Of a stretch of DNA of 64,000 bases, positions 26,303 through 35,015 are shown piece by piece. The notes beneath the pieces were generated by a model that worked only from the letters and a program-made list of their open reading frames with translations, was not told the origin of the DNA and made no database searches. How positions within the stretch are numbered: position 1 is the stretch's first letter; the number at the start of each line of letters is the position of its first letter. The translations under genes and the position numbers were made by a program. Origin of the DNA: Deltaproteobacteria bacterium (lineage in GTDB: Bacteria; Desulfobacterota; Desulfobaccia; Desulfobaccales; Desulfobaccaceae); the NCBI GenBank assembly GCA_019309545.1, contig JAFDGA010000001.1, forward strand, positions 1-64,000. Direction: 5' to 3'.

Positions 26303-27643
26303 TTACAAATTCTTTAAGAAGGCAGGAATATGGGCCGCTTCCCGCGGTCCGATAAGAATCTTCCAATCCGGCAGTTCCTCTTCCAAATCTCCGCTAATGG
26401 CCGCAGCATAACCAGGGATGATCAGGGTGCGGGTCTTGGCCTTTTCGGTGATCCCAGATTTTTTGACAAACATACCGACCGCATCACCGACGAATTTACC
26501 CGCGGCCCAAGCGGTCATCACCGACAATCCTTCGGTGTCCATGATCAATAACCAGGTGGGCACCTTGCTGCCTTCGATCTCACCGGAGACAATAAAGTAA
26601 GTCAGCGCAAAATTGGTGGTAATGGCAATGGGCGAATTCTCATCCGGATTATTCAGTGGGTAGATTCCCTGAGTGACAATCATCGGCCGCTGCGGATCGG
26701 TATAGATGTTGAGCCGCTCCAGCAACAGGGGGAATACCGTATGAGGCGCAAAGTCTTTTAAGACCACAATCCCACCATATTTGGCAATAAACACCGCCGC
26801 ATAAAGGGTTTCCTTCATAGGATCGTCGGTCATCTCACAGGGCAAGGTCACGGTCGGGAACCCAAAGGGCTTGAATTTGGCGGTCAGGGGAGCCCGTCGG
26901 ATGACGATTTGGTCTTGTAAGGCCTGTTTCAAGGTCCGACTGCCAGAATCCAGGATCAGATCTTTGAGGCCCATCTCAGTTAGTTTGGAAGTTAAAGCGG
27001 CCAGATCATCATAGTTATCAGCCTTGGCAACTAAGGGTAAATCTAGTTCTTTGGCCAAGTTACCAAAGTCTTCGGCATTTTGGGGAGTGGCCGCGTAAAG
27101 AACGGGACGGCGTTCCTTTGCTACTTCAGCTCCCGCCTTTAACACCTCGGGCTTGTCGCTCATAAGCATCAGGGCGGCGTCGCTTTTCTCCATTACCTGC
27201 TTGACCAGTTCGGCAAACTTACCGGCATCGCCGCTCACATCTTTGACGGCAAACATCTCCGGACGCAGATTGAGGCCGACCCGCTCAAATTGGAGTTTGC
27301 TGAATTTGTCAATTTTAGCATCAACATCGCTGCTGCTCATATCGGTGGTAAGCAGTTCGGCCAGAAGAGTCGGGTTATAAAAGGTCTTATCGTGGCGAAA
27401 CATCACCAGTTCGCCGCCGATGGTTTTTTCTGCGTCCTTCATGCCAATCTTTACCGGCCGGATGGGAGGCGCAGACGCCTCGGCCAGCTTTTCTTTGGCC
27501 TCTTCTGATACATAAGGACAGGCCGCCAGCTCCGCCTTACCCGAAGCCAGAGACATGGCAAAGGCTAGGCAGGTGGGGAAGCCACATTCCTTACAATTGG
27601 TTTTGGGAAGCATTTTGAAGATTTCAATTCCAGTTAACGCCAT
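26303..27643 (-). CDS. acsC: Corrinoid/iron-sulfur protein large subunit (CdhE/AcsC)
   Basis: The 446-aa product starts with the 4Fe-4S domain: CKECGFPTCLAFAMSLASGK with a further Cys in AACPYVS (residues about 17-42). This cluster reduces inactive Co(II) to Co(I). A TIM barrel (about 90-310) and a C-terminal Rossmann-type corrinoid-binding domain (about 320-446) follow. With CdhD it forms the methyl carrier between AcsE and acetyl-CoA synthase. Length and motif order are standard. ATG follows AAGGAGAG. It lies between acsB and acsE in a one-direction operon. Confidence 0.95.
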   Translation of the reverse strand: MALTGIEIFKMLPKTNCKECGFPTCLAFAMSLASGKAELAACPYVSEEAKEKLAEASAPPIRPVKIGMKDAEKTIGGELVMFRHDKTFYNPTLLAELLTTDMSSSDVDAKIDKFSKLQFERVGLNLRPEMFAVKDVSGDAGKFAELVKQVMEKSDAALMLMSDKPEVLKAGAEVAKERRPVLYAATPQNAEDFGNLAKELDLPLVAKADNYDDLAALTSKLTEMGLKDLILDSGSRTLKQALQDQIVIRRAPLTAKFKPFGFPTVTLPCEMTDDPMKETLYAAVFIAKYGGIVVLKDFAPHTVFPLLLERLNIYTDPQRPMIVTQGIYPLNNPDENSPIAITTNFALTYFIVSGEIEGSKVPTWLLIMDTEGLSVMTAWAAGKFVGDAVGMFVKKSGITEKAKTRTLIIPGYAAAISGDLEEELPDWKILIGPREAAHIPAFLKNL

Positions 27644-27736
27644 ATCTTGTTCTCTCCTTATCCATGGCTAACAATTACGTTAAGGTTATTTGAAAAAAAA
27701 GTTTTTACCTCGTTCAGAATTGCCATTCTTAAGATA

Positions 27737-27765
27737 ACCGCCCGGCTGGCGCAGTGCCGGGCGGT
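27737..27765 (-). promoter_or_regulatory. Intercistronic hairpin acsB-acsC
   Basis: Perfect 10-bp arms ACCGCCCGGC (27737-27746) and GCCGGGCGGT (27756-27765) enclose a 9-nt loop, 21 nt after the acsB stop. The following minus-strand sequence is not U-rich, so it is not a classic terminator. Confidence 0.7.
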
Positions 27766-27785
27766 CATAAATTACAGGTCTAGAT

Positions 27786-30008
27786 TTAGGCCAGGATGGA
27801 TTCCATCTTCAAGGCCGGGTGGCCCTTTTCTTCCAGGTACGGATAGATTTCGTCTTCGGTGACGCCTACGGTTTCGTCGGCGATCATGTCGATTAGATTG
27901 GGGTACCCCAGCTCTTCGCCCCGCTTCCGCAAGCGTTCCCCGATTTCCTCTTTCAGGCTGGTAGGCATCCATACCATCCTTAACAGACCACCGTCACCCA
28001 GGATAAACTTGCGCTGGCAGATATTGTACTTGCTGTGGCCCACAAAGCCCGGGGTCACCTGTCCACCGCCAATCACGCCGGCCAGGGTGGTGAACTTCAT
28101 GCCACAGGGGGTTTCACCGGTATAATCCCGGTTCACCGTCATGATGCCGTTACACATGGGCAGTACCGCGGCGATGCACTCGCAGCAGCCGCAAGTGGTC
28201 ATGGGCTCATGGACGATGCTATAGAAGTTATAGCGCTCCACCGCCTGCCGGGAGGCCTTGTAAACGAAATCATTGACTCCCTTCCATTGCCCATATTTTT
28301 CGTCCAGGGTCTCGCCTTTCTCAATGGGCTGGTTGGGGCCGGTAGGATTGATCTCGTAAGAGGCCTTGCAGTCCATCCAGTTATAAGCGCCACACAGGCC
28401 GGTCCGTTCCGGGCTGATGACGCAGACGTGACTGGGCGCAAACGACTGGCACAGGGTGCAGGAGTAATAGATTTCGGTGGTCTCGTCGGTCATACCCTCG
28501 ATCCGGGCATCACGTTCGGCATAGATTTTCCGGGCCTGTTCGGTGATCTCTTTGACTTTGTCTTCCTCAGTATAGATCTTCACCTGGCATTTATCAAAGA
28601 TAGCCCCGAAGTCCTGATGGTACTTGGCATGCAGCAGGGCGCCGATATGTTTCAGCTCAAAGCCTTTTTCGATCGCTGCCTTGCCAAAGCGATACCAGGC
28701 AATATCCCGCTGGCCGATATGCATGACGCCTTGGGCATAGTTGACCAGGTGGTGAATCTGGCGTTCCAGGATGGGCTCAAAGTCGGGCTGCATGGCACGC
28801 CCGGCGACTTCTACCACCACTGCCATAGGCAGACGGGAACCTTCCTTGATATCCTTAACATCCGGGCCGATGACCTCGATTTTGCCGTCCTCGACCTCGT
28901 CCATGCGTTTGGAGGTGACCAATTCCACGGCCTGCGTCTTGCCGCCACCGCACTCCAGGTAGAGATCGCCCTTGCGCACCCGCTCACCCTCGAAGGCCGG
29001 GCCATAGGACACCGGCACTGGCACCTCGGTAATAGTAACCTTCAGACCGCGCACTTCGATGGACTTGGACGCCAGCTCCTTCATGGGGACGTTGCTGACC
29101 ACGTGCTCATAGGTACATATTCCGGTAGGTAAAATCTCCGGAATGTCCTGGTTGGTAATGGTGGGGAAACCCCAGTTGATGGCCCCGGCCGCATTGGCGT
29201 ACCATTCGTCCGGAATTTCCGACACCGCATTGATAAAGGCGAAAATCCGGTCTTTGTTGTATAACAGGTTGCGGAGGGCCTGGCCTTTCTTCAAGCCACC
29301 AAAGGACAACGCCGCCCGGCAGGCAAATCCCAGAGCAAAGACCGCGGCGGAGATTTCCGGTCCGAAGGGCACGATCCGGGTGGGCCAGCCGATCTGCACG
29401 CCGCCTTCCAGCAGCTGTTCGGCTACCGAGGTCTTGCCCTCGATATCCCGGGCCGCTAAGAAGATGTAGAGGTTTTTGGTCTGGTATTCATGGACCAGGT
29501 CAACTGCCTCTTGTACCGAGGGCGCGGCCCCGACAATGGCGGCAAATCCCGGAGCAGAACCATCCACGAATTCGATACCGCGTTTCCGCATGATGACGTC
29601 ATCCGCAGGGCCGGCCCAGATTTTTTCAGCGCCTTTTTCGATCAGATCTTCACCGAAGTAGTAAAAATCGGGCTGTTCCAGGATGCGAATGGCTTCATAG
29701 ATTTCCTCGGCAAACAGGGTCGCCAGACCAGCGTCCAGCCCCGGCCCCAGATAGGGCATGTAAAATTTCTCCGCCGGTACGGGGGGCAACAGCTCTTTGC
29801 ACCGCTTCATGACCGGAAGGGCATCTTTGAGGGTTTTGATTTCGATTCCCATCAAGGAATAAATGATGGGAAGATAATACGCCGTGTTAGGATAAGAGAT
29901 CTCTTGATTTTCACCATATTTTTGGACCGCTTCGTCTAACTTGGCAGCGCACTTGTCAACGATCTTGTGAGCACCTCGGATAGCTGCAGATAGAATGAAC
30001 TTCGACAC
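27786..30008 (-). CDS. acsB: Acetyl-CoA synthase (CO-methylating), full-length bacterial type
   Basis: The 740-aa enzyme condenses CO, the corrinoid methyl group and CoA into acetyl-CoA, or runs in reverse. The A-cluster ligands are visible: CTLCQSFAPSHVC and GLC supply the 4Fe-4S cysteines (about residues 510-535), and TTCGCCECI (about 600) carries the Cys-Gly-Cys that binds the Ni sites. The N-terminal domain of about 310 residues, which contacts CODH and is missing from archaeal CdhC, is present. The start is GTG behind GGAGG. Downstream is acsC; upstream is cooS. Confidence 0.97.
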   Translation of the reverse strand: MSKFILSAAIRGAHKIVDKCAAKLDEAVQKYGENQEISYPNTAYYLPIIYSLMGIEIKTLKDALPVMKRCKELLPPVPAEKFYMPYLGPGLDAGLATLFAEEIYEAIRILEQPDFYYFGEDLIEKGAEKIWAGPADDVIMRKRGIEFVDGSAPGFAAIVGAAPSVQEAVDLVHEYQTKNLYIFLAARDIEGKTSVAEQLLEGGVQIGWPTRIVPFGPEISAAVFALGFACRAALSFGGLKKGQALRNLLYNKDRIFAFINAVSEIPDEWYANAAGAINWGFPTITNQDIPEILPTGICTYEHVVSNVPMKELASKSIEVRGLKVTITEVPVPVSYGPAFEGERVRKGDLYLECGGGKTQAVELVTSKRMDEVEDGKIEVIGPDVKDIKEGSRLPMAVVVEVAGRAMQPDFEPILERQIHHLVNYAQGVMHIGQRDIAWYRFGKAAIEKGFELKHIGALLHAKYHQDFGAIFDKCQVKIYTEEDKVKEITEQARKIYAERDARIEGMTDETTEIYYSCTLCQSFAPSHVCVISPERTGLCGAYNWMDCKASYEINPTGPNQPIEKGETLDEKYGQWKGVNDFVYKASRQAVERYNFYSIVHEPMTTCGCCECIAAVLPMCNGIMTVNRDYTGETPCGMKFTTLAGVIGGGQVTPGFVGHSKYNICQRKFILGDGGLLRMVWMPTSLKEEIGERLRKRGEELGYPNLIDMIADETVGVTEDEIYPYLEEKGHPALKMESILA

Positions 30009-30089
30009 AGCCTAATCCTCCTTTCCTCTTCATAAGGAAGTTTTGATTATCAGACTCCCTGGCCAACAATAGCCAGGAAAGGCCTCTTG

Positions 30090-30111
30090 GGGCGACCCGA
30101 TGAGGTCGCCC
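30090..30111 (-). promoter_or_regulatory. Intercistronic hairpin cooS-acsB
   Basis: Perfect 8-bp arms GGGCGACC (30090-30097) and GGTCGCCC (30104-30111) enclose a 6-nt loop, 22 nt after the cooS stop, with no U-run after it on the minus strand. Confidence 0.7.
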
Positions 30112-30132
30112 TTACACTTAATATTAAACGGT

Positions 30133-32169
30133 TTATTCTTCGCCCGCGGCTGCGGCTTTCTCTTCCATTTCGCGGCGCATGGCCATATCGTAGAGCACCC
30201 GCTCCCGAGCCTTGTCGATGCCCAGGGCCTTACGTTTCTTGTCGATGTGGGCGATCATCTTCTGGGCCGCGGCAATCGGATCGGGATCGAAGTCCCACAT
30301 GCCGCCCAGTTCTTCCTCCAGGCCCTTGAACAAGTAGTCGCACATAAGTTCCGACCCGGTAGTAGGGAAGGTGACCCCAAAGATGGTATAAACCCCAGAG
30401 GACACAAAGTAATGGCCGATGGAGATGGCCTTTTCACTCATCCACTCGGGGGCCGCGCCTGCCACGGGCAGATCACTGATGTCGGTTCCCAAACCACCGG
30501 CCTTGACACAGGCGGTGGCCGCCATCAGAATGCGGGCGTTGTCCACGCAGGAACCCATGTGCAACACCGGCGGGATACCCACTGTTTCACAGACTTCCGC
30601 TAACCCGACGCCGCAATATTTAACCGCCGCTTCCGGAGTTAACAGTCCCTCTTTGGCGCAGGCAATGGCATTGCAGCCGGTTGTCAAGACAATAACATCA
30701 TTTTTGATCAGTTCCTTGACCATGGTCAGATGGGCATTGTCATGCATCTGGCGCACGTTGTTGCAGCCTACCACCCCGGCTACACCCCGGATGCGGCCGC
30801 CAATGACATTATCATTGAGGGTGTAATAGGTGCCCCGGATCGACCCGCCCAGCAGGTAGCGGATGGTTTCGTAACTGAAGCCCACCACACACGGATATTT
30901 AATGTCGGGTATAATCACCGGGGCCCGCCGGTTGGGGAAGTTGTCAATCGCCTCCCGCACCACTTGGCGGGCAATCTCCGGGGCGTGGTGATCGTCAAAG
31001 GGGATGTACATGGTTTCCTCTTCGATGCGGCCCCGTTCATCGGTAGTGATCAGCTTGGTATGGAAGCATTTGACTAGTGGGCCCAGGGATTGGAACTGGC
31101 ACTGCACATCCACCACCATGGCGTCCACCGCGCCGGTGATAATCGCTAATTCTTGCCCCAAGAAGTTAGCCGCCACCGGGATGCCGTGGCGCATCAGGAT
31201 CTCATTGGCCGAACAGCAAATGCCGGCCAACTGGATGCCCTTAGCGCCCTTACTTTTGGCATATTCCAGCAACTCGGGATCCTGACTGGCGACGTTGATC
31301 ATCTCCGGCAGCAGCGGCTCATGGCCGTGGATAATAATGTTGACATGATCCTCTTTCAGCACTCCCAGGTTGCTGTCCCCCAATACCGGCACCGGGCAAC
31401 CGAACAGGATGTCCTGAAGGTCGGTGGCCAGCATGGATCCGCCCCAACCATCGGAAATGGCGCAACGGGTGCACTGGTGGATGATGTTTTTGTAATCCTG
31501 GTCCACCCCCATGTGGGTACGGTGCATGATTTCAACAATTTCCCGGTCTAGGCCGCGGGGCATGACCCCTAGTTCGCGCCATCGTTCAATCCGCTTTTTG
31601 GGAGGGCGTTTGCTGGGGAAGACCAGTTCCCCACTTTGCTGGCCAAATTCCGCCAGCACTTTGTCGGCCAGTTCCTGGGCGATTTCCTCTTTGGGGCGTG
31701 GTTTCTTCTCGTCGCCTTCACCGACGGTAAGTGGCACATCATAATCACGGGCTACCTGCCTTAATTTGGCGACGTCCTTAAGCTCATAGCCCGGGGCCCG
31801 GCCGTGGGCGACTTCTTTGAACAGATGCGCCACCCCCCGAGCATGATCCGTGTGGGCCGCGGATCCGGCGCACACCATGCGGGCGAAATTACGGGCGATG
31901 ATAGTCTCGGCGGTGGCCCCGCATAAGCCCATGCGGGCTTTCTTCTCCGCGGGTTCTTCTTCACCCTTTTTCTTTTTGGGCATCGGCACCCGGCAGGGAC
32001 CCTGCGAGCAGATGCGGCAACAGGAGCCCTCAGCGCCGATCGGACAGGGCTTCATTTTGTCGGCCCGATCCCAGATGGTCTCGATCCCCTCGGCCTGGGC
32101 TTTTTTCAACATTTCTTGTTCGGCCGGATCTACGGTCCGAGATTCAACTTTTACAACCTCTTCAGCCAT
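30133..32169 (-). CDS. cooS: Anaerobic Ni-Fe carbon monoxide dehydrogenase, catalytic subunit
   Basis: The 678-aa protein has all CODH cluster motifs. CPIGAEGSCCRICSQGPCR and GLCGATAETI supply the D/B-cluster cysteines. The C-cluster ligands are spread over IIHGHEPLLPE (His), GICCSANE, VDVQCQ, VVGCNN, TTGCNAIACAK and MGSCVDNAR. It oxidises CO or reduces CO2 and passes CO to AcsB through a tunnel, so this is the AcsA partner form in context. A charged N-terminal extension and an Ala/Glu-rich C-terminus flank the core. No cooC maturation ATPase is next to it. Confidence 0.97.
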   Translation of the reverse strand: MAEEVVKVESRTVDPAEQEMLKKAQAEGIETIWDRADKMKPCPIGAEGSCCRICSQGPCRVPMPKKKKGEEEPAEKKARMGLCGATAETIIARNFARMVCAGSAAHTDHARGVAHLFKEVAHGRAPGYELKDVAKLRQVARDYDVPLTVGEGDEKKPRPKEEIAQELADKVLAEFGQQSGELVFPSKRPPKKRIERWRELGVMPRGLDREIVEIMHRTHMGVDQDYKNIIHQCTRCAISDGWGGSMLATDLQDILFGCPVPVLGDSNLGVLKEDHVNIIIHGHEPLLPEMINVASQDPELLEYAKSKGAKGIQLAGICCSANEILMRHGIPVAANFLGQELAIITGAVDAMVVDVQCQFQSLGPLVKCFHTKLITTDERGRIEEETMYIPFDDHHAPEIARQVVREAIDNFPNRRAPVIIPDIKYPCVVGFSYETIRYLLGGSIRGTYYTLNDNVIGGRIRGVAGVVGCNNVRQMHDNAHLTMVKELIKNDVIVLTTGCNAIACAKEGLLTPEAAVKYCGVGLAEVCETVGIPPVLHMGSCVDNARILMAATACVKAGGLGTDISDLPVAGAAPEWMSEKAISIGHYFVSSGVYTIFGVTFPTTGSELMCDYLFKGLEEELGGMWDFDPDPIAAAQKMIAHIDKKRKALGIDKARERVLYDMAMRREMEEKAAAAGEE

Positions 32170-32327
32170 GGAATTCCTCCTTAATAACTCACCGGGTTAC
32201 CTTCATGGCCCCGTTGTTGGTAGGTAGCCGGTTTAAGGTCTCCATGTCTACTCACCATCATAGACACTGCCTTCCGGCTCTATGATTTGTTGGTTACCAG
32301 ATCTGTAATATTTATATAGATTATAAA

Positions 32328-32349
32328 AGGCCGATTTTGTCATCGGCCT
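32328..32349 (-). terminator. Intercistronic hairpin with weak U-tail, cdhD-cooS
   Basis: Perfect 8-bp arms AGGCCGAT (32328-32335) and ATCGGCCT (32342-32349) lie 10 nt after the cdhD stop. On the minus strand they are followed by TTTATAATC, a short U-tract, so partial termination is possible. The 190-bp gap to cooS has no promoter that I can defend. Confidence 0.5.
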
Positions 32350-32358
32350 GGACGGTGT

Positions 32359-33306
32359 TTACCCCGTTAGTTCTTCAATTATCCCCTTGGCAAGTTTAGC
32401 TGCTTCGGGATGGCGCATAATCAGCAGGTCTGATCCGGCCAGCAACAACGATACCGCGGTCACCGCCTCCATCAGGATGCCCCGGGTGATCTGATCACCT
32501 AACTCTGGCGCCTCTTCATTGCCCAGCTTGCACTCTTTGACCTTCCAGACTTCCTGGCCGATATAATTCACAATAGGAAGTTGCAGTTTCTCGTCTTCCT
32601 GAGTAAGGGCTGCCATCCGGTCACGCTCCATCACCGAATAACTATACTCCATGCCATAACCCAGGCCGCCGGTAGTGGGATCGACCAGAATTCTACTATC
32701 CGGCACCCCCAGATTACCTAAAAGGATGTTCAACTGTTTGGCTAAATTGACGTCGATCGGGGTGTTGGCGACTACAGTGTGCTGGTAGCCTAGAGCTGCA
32801 GCACCGATCTTCTTGTAATTCTTATCTTGCACCGGCCCCAAAATAACATTATGACCTTGGCAAGCCTCGGCTACCGCGGCCAGGACCTCGGCGTCCTTTT
32901 CCATTGCCGAAGTGCCATAGACGATCAGAGGGACATCAATGGCCTCCGCCACCTTTTTGGCGGTCTGGGCCGCCGACTCCGGGGAAGCATCATCACCGTT
33001 CGGATCAGTGCTGGCCAAGATCAATGCAATGGCTTCGGCGCCAAAATCATTAACGCATTTTTGGGCCCAGGCGACTGGATCATTTAAAACATCCTTATAA
33101 ACCTCCAAGACCGGCGCGGCCCAATCTTCCCCGGGGTTCTTATCCCAAACTTCGAGAGCGATCCGGGGCTTATTGGGCATTACGCCTTCAAATAAATAAA
33201 ACGGGTACGACGTTTCCCCTCCCAGGGTTATGGCTTTGTCACCTTTGCCAATAGTTACCGGTTTAATCGCACCGGAATATGGTTGTTTTGGAATTTCAAA
33301 GGCCAA
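32359..33306 (-). CDS. acsD: Corrinoid/iron-sulfur protein small subunit (CdhD/AcsD)
   Basis: The start is chosen at the second of two TTG codons (33306), giving MAFEIPKQPYSG, because GGAGG then lies 8 nt upstream; the first TTG (33312) is only 2 nt from it. The 315-aa TIM-barrel protein shows GGETSYPFYLFEG, IALILASTDPNG, VDPTTGGLGYGMEYSYSVMER and a C-terminal LLLAGSDLLIMRHPEA. It pairs with AcsC to hold the corrinoid between AcsE and AcsB. It is the first gene after the predicted promoter. Confidence 0.94.
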   Translation of the reverse strand: MAFEIPKQPYSGAIKPVTIGKGDKAITLGGETSYPFYLFEGVMPNKPRIALEVWDKNPGEDWAAPVLEVYKDVLNDPVAWAQKCVNDFGAEAIALILASTDPNGDDASPESAAQTAKKVAEAIDVPLIVYGTSAMEKDAEVLAAVAEACQGHNVILGPVQDKNYKKIGAAALGYQHTVVANTPIDVNLAKQLNILLGNLGVPDSRILVDPTTGGLGYGMEYSYSVMERDRMAALTQEDEKLQLPIVNYIGQEVWKVKECKLGNEEAPELGDQITRGILMEAVTAVSLLLAGSDLLIMRHPEAAKLAKGIIEELTG

Positions 33307-33402
33307 TGTCAAATCCTCCTTTATGTCGATGGGTTAACATACCCTTCTCTTGCTCGGCCTAATGAGTTAGGGTTTTTGTGAAAATAATTATTATCTGGGG
33401 TT

Positions 33403-33432
33403 AAAATATCGCTATTTACTTAAAGCTGTCAA
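33403..33432 (-). promoter_or_regulatory. Predicted sigma70-type promoter of the CODH/ACS operon
   Basis: On the minus strand a perfect TTGACA (33432-33427) and TATTTT (33408-33403) are separated by 18 bp of AT-rich DNA. The leader to the cdhD start is about 90 nt. The remainder of the 380-bp divergent gap holds no gene. Confidence 0.6.
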
Positions 33433-33688
33433 GAAAAAAATTATTATCCTGGCTAGTGGTTAGACTAATAATTTGTGAGGAGCTCAGGACATTACCAGAA
33501 TTGGCTTTTTATCCCCATTTTGAGAGATTTAGGCGGGACGGGAATAGGGGGATGGGTTCCGGCGCTTGACAAATCCACGTTCCGGTATGTTAACCTATAA
33601 TCTTACTTGCCAGTATTTCCCAGAGGGGTTATGATTATTTTGGGTATTACATGGCCCATAAACCTAATTCACCCTGATTCGATCTAGC

Positions 33689-35002
33689 ATGAAAGTCTTG
33701 CTCATACAACCTTCCCGGTTTCGGAATCATGGCAGGTTAGACAGGCGCAAAAAACGCTGGCTGCTGGGCATGACCCTGCCCTATCTGGCCGGCTTGATCC
33801 CGCCCGATATTAAGGTTCAAATCAAAGACGATCTTTTAGAGGAGATTACCTTTAAAGAAGACTGTGATCTGGTGGCGATCTCCTTTATGTCCCACCAGGC
33901 ACCGCGGGCCTATCAACTGGCGACCGGTTTCCGCCAACGTGGAAAAAAGGTGGTGATGGGCGGCTTTCATGTAACTCTGGCCCCGGAGGAGAGCCAACAA
34001 TATGCCGATGCTCTGGTTTTAGGTGAGGCGGAGGAGACCTGGCCCCAACTTCTGCGAGATTTCCAGGCTGGCCGGATGCAACCCCGCTACCAAGCCGAGC
34101 AACTCTCTGATTTGCAAAATCTTCCGGTGCCGCGCTATGAACTTTTGGATTTGAAGAGATATAAACTGCTGAATATCCCGGCCCAAACCACCCGGGGTTG
34201 CCCTTATGCCTGCAATTACTGCGAAGTCACTCAGGTCTATGGCGGCAAATTCCGGCACCGTCCGGTGGATCAGGTTCTGCATGAAATCAAGGAAATCCAG
34301 CGCCTGACCGGAAGTAAATTTATCTATTTCGTCGATGACAATTTCGTTGCCAATCGCGGCCATGCCATGGAAATCATGGAAAAGATCATCCCCCTGGGGT
34401 TGACCTACGGTTGTCTGGCCACCATCAATATCGGCAATGACCTGGAGTTACTGGCTCTGATGCGACGCAGCGGCTGCCTTCACGTCAATATCGGCATGGA
34501 GACCATCAGTCCGGAAAGCATTCAGGCCATAAATAAAAAACAGAATAAAATAAAAGATTACGAACGCCAGTTCAAGGCTCTCCAGCAGCATGGCATCGGC
34601 TATTCGGTCAATGTCATGTTTGGTTTGGATGGGGATCATCCTTCGATTTTTGACAGCACCGTGGATTTCCTCATTCGCGTCCAGGCCCCGGTGTCCTTTA
34701 TGTTTATTCTGGCCCCCCGGGTGGGGACCAAAATCCGCGAGCAGCTGCAACAGCAAGGGCGGATCATGGATAATGATTGGACCCATTATTGCGGTTTCAA
34801 GGTGGTTTATCATCCCAAATATATGACCGCGCAGCAGCTGCAAGAGGAATATTGGCGGGCCAACCGGCGGTTTTATTCCTTCGGTTCGATTCTGAAGCGG
34901 CTGGTCTGGCCGCCGCGGTTATATAATCTACATATGCTGCCCTTTAATCTGATCTTCGCCTGGTGTGTGCGGCACCGGGTTCAGCCGTTGGACTATTTTT
35001 AA
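33689..35002 (+). CDS. B12-binding-domain radical SAM protein
   Basis: The 437-aa protein has an N-terminal cobalamin-binding Rossmann domain (about residues 1-130; VVMGGFHVTLAPEE, ADALVLGEAEETW) and a radical SAM core with GCPYACNYC near residue 170, FVDDNFVANRG and GMETISPESIQAINKKQN. A C-terminal tail ends in hydrophobic or aromatic residues that may be membrane-associated. It belongs to the BchE/HpnP-like class, whose members do methylations, cyclisations or hydroxylations; the substrate is not predictable. It is divergent from the CODH/ACS operon and 13 bp upstream of dnaE. Confidence 0.85.
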   Translation: MKVLLIQPSRFRNHGRLDRRKKRWLLGMTLPYLAGLIPPDIKVQIKDDLLEEITFKEDCDLVAISFMSHQAPRAYQLATGFRQRGKKVVMGGFHVTLAPEESQQYADALVLGEAEETWPQLLRDFQAGRMQPRYQAEQLSDLQNLPVPRYELLDLKRYKLLNIPAQTTRGCPYACNYCEVTQVYGGKFRHRPVDQVLHEIKEIQRLTGSKFIYFVDDNFVANRGHAMEIMEKIIPLGLTYGCLATINIGNDLELLALMRRSGCLHVNIGMETISPESIQAINKKQNKIKDYERQFKALQQHGIGYSVNVMFGLDGDHPSIFDSTVDFLIRVQAPVSFMFILAPRVGTKIREQLQQQGRIMDNDWTHYCGFKVVYHPKYMTAQQLQEEYWRANRRFYSFGSILKRLVWPPRLYNLHMLPFNLIFAWCVRHRVQPLDYF

Positions 35003-35015
35003 GCGGTTAAGATAA

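Noticed and set aside
28035-29132. 365-codon plus-strand frame inside acsB
   Set aside because: It is the antisense shadow of a highly conserved, unquestioned gene, with no ribosome site or recognisable domain.
33566-33601. TTGACA and TATAAT upstream of the radical SAM gene
   Set aside because: Both hexamers are perfect but the spacing is 24 bp, too long for sigma70.
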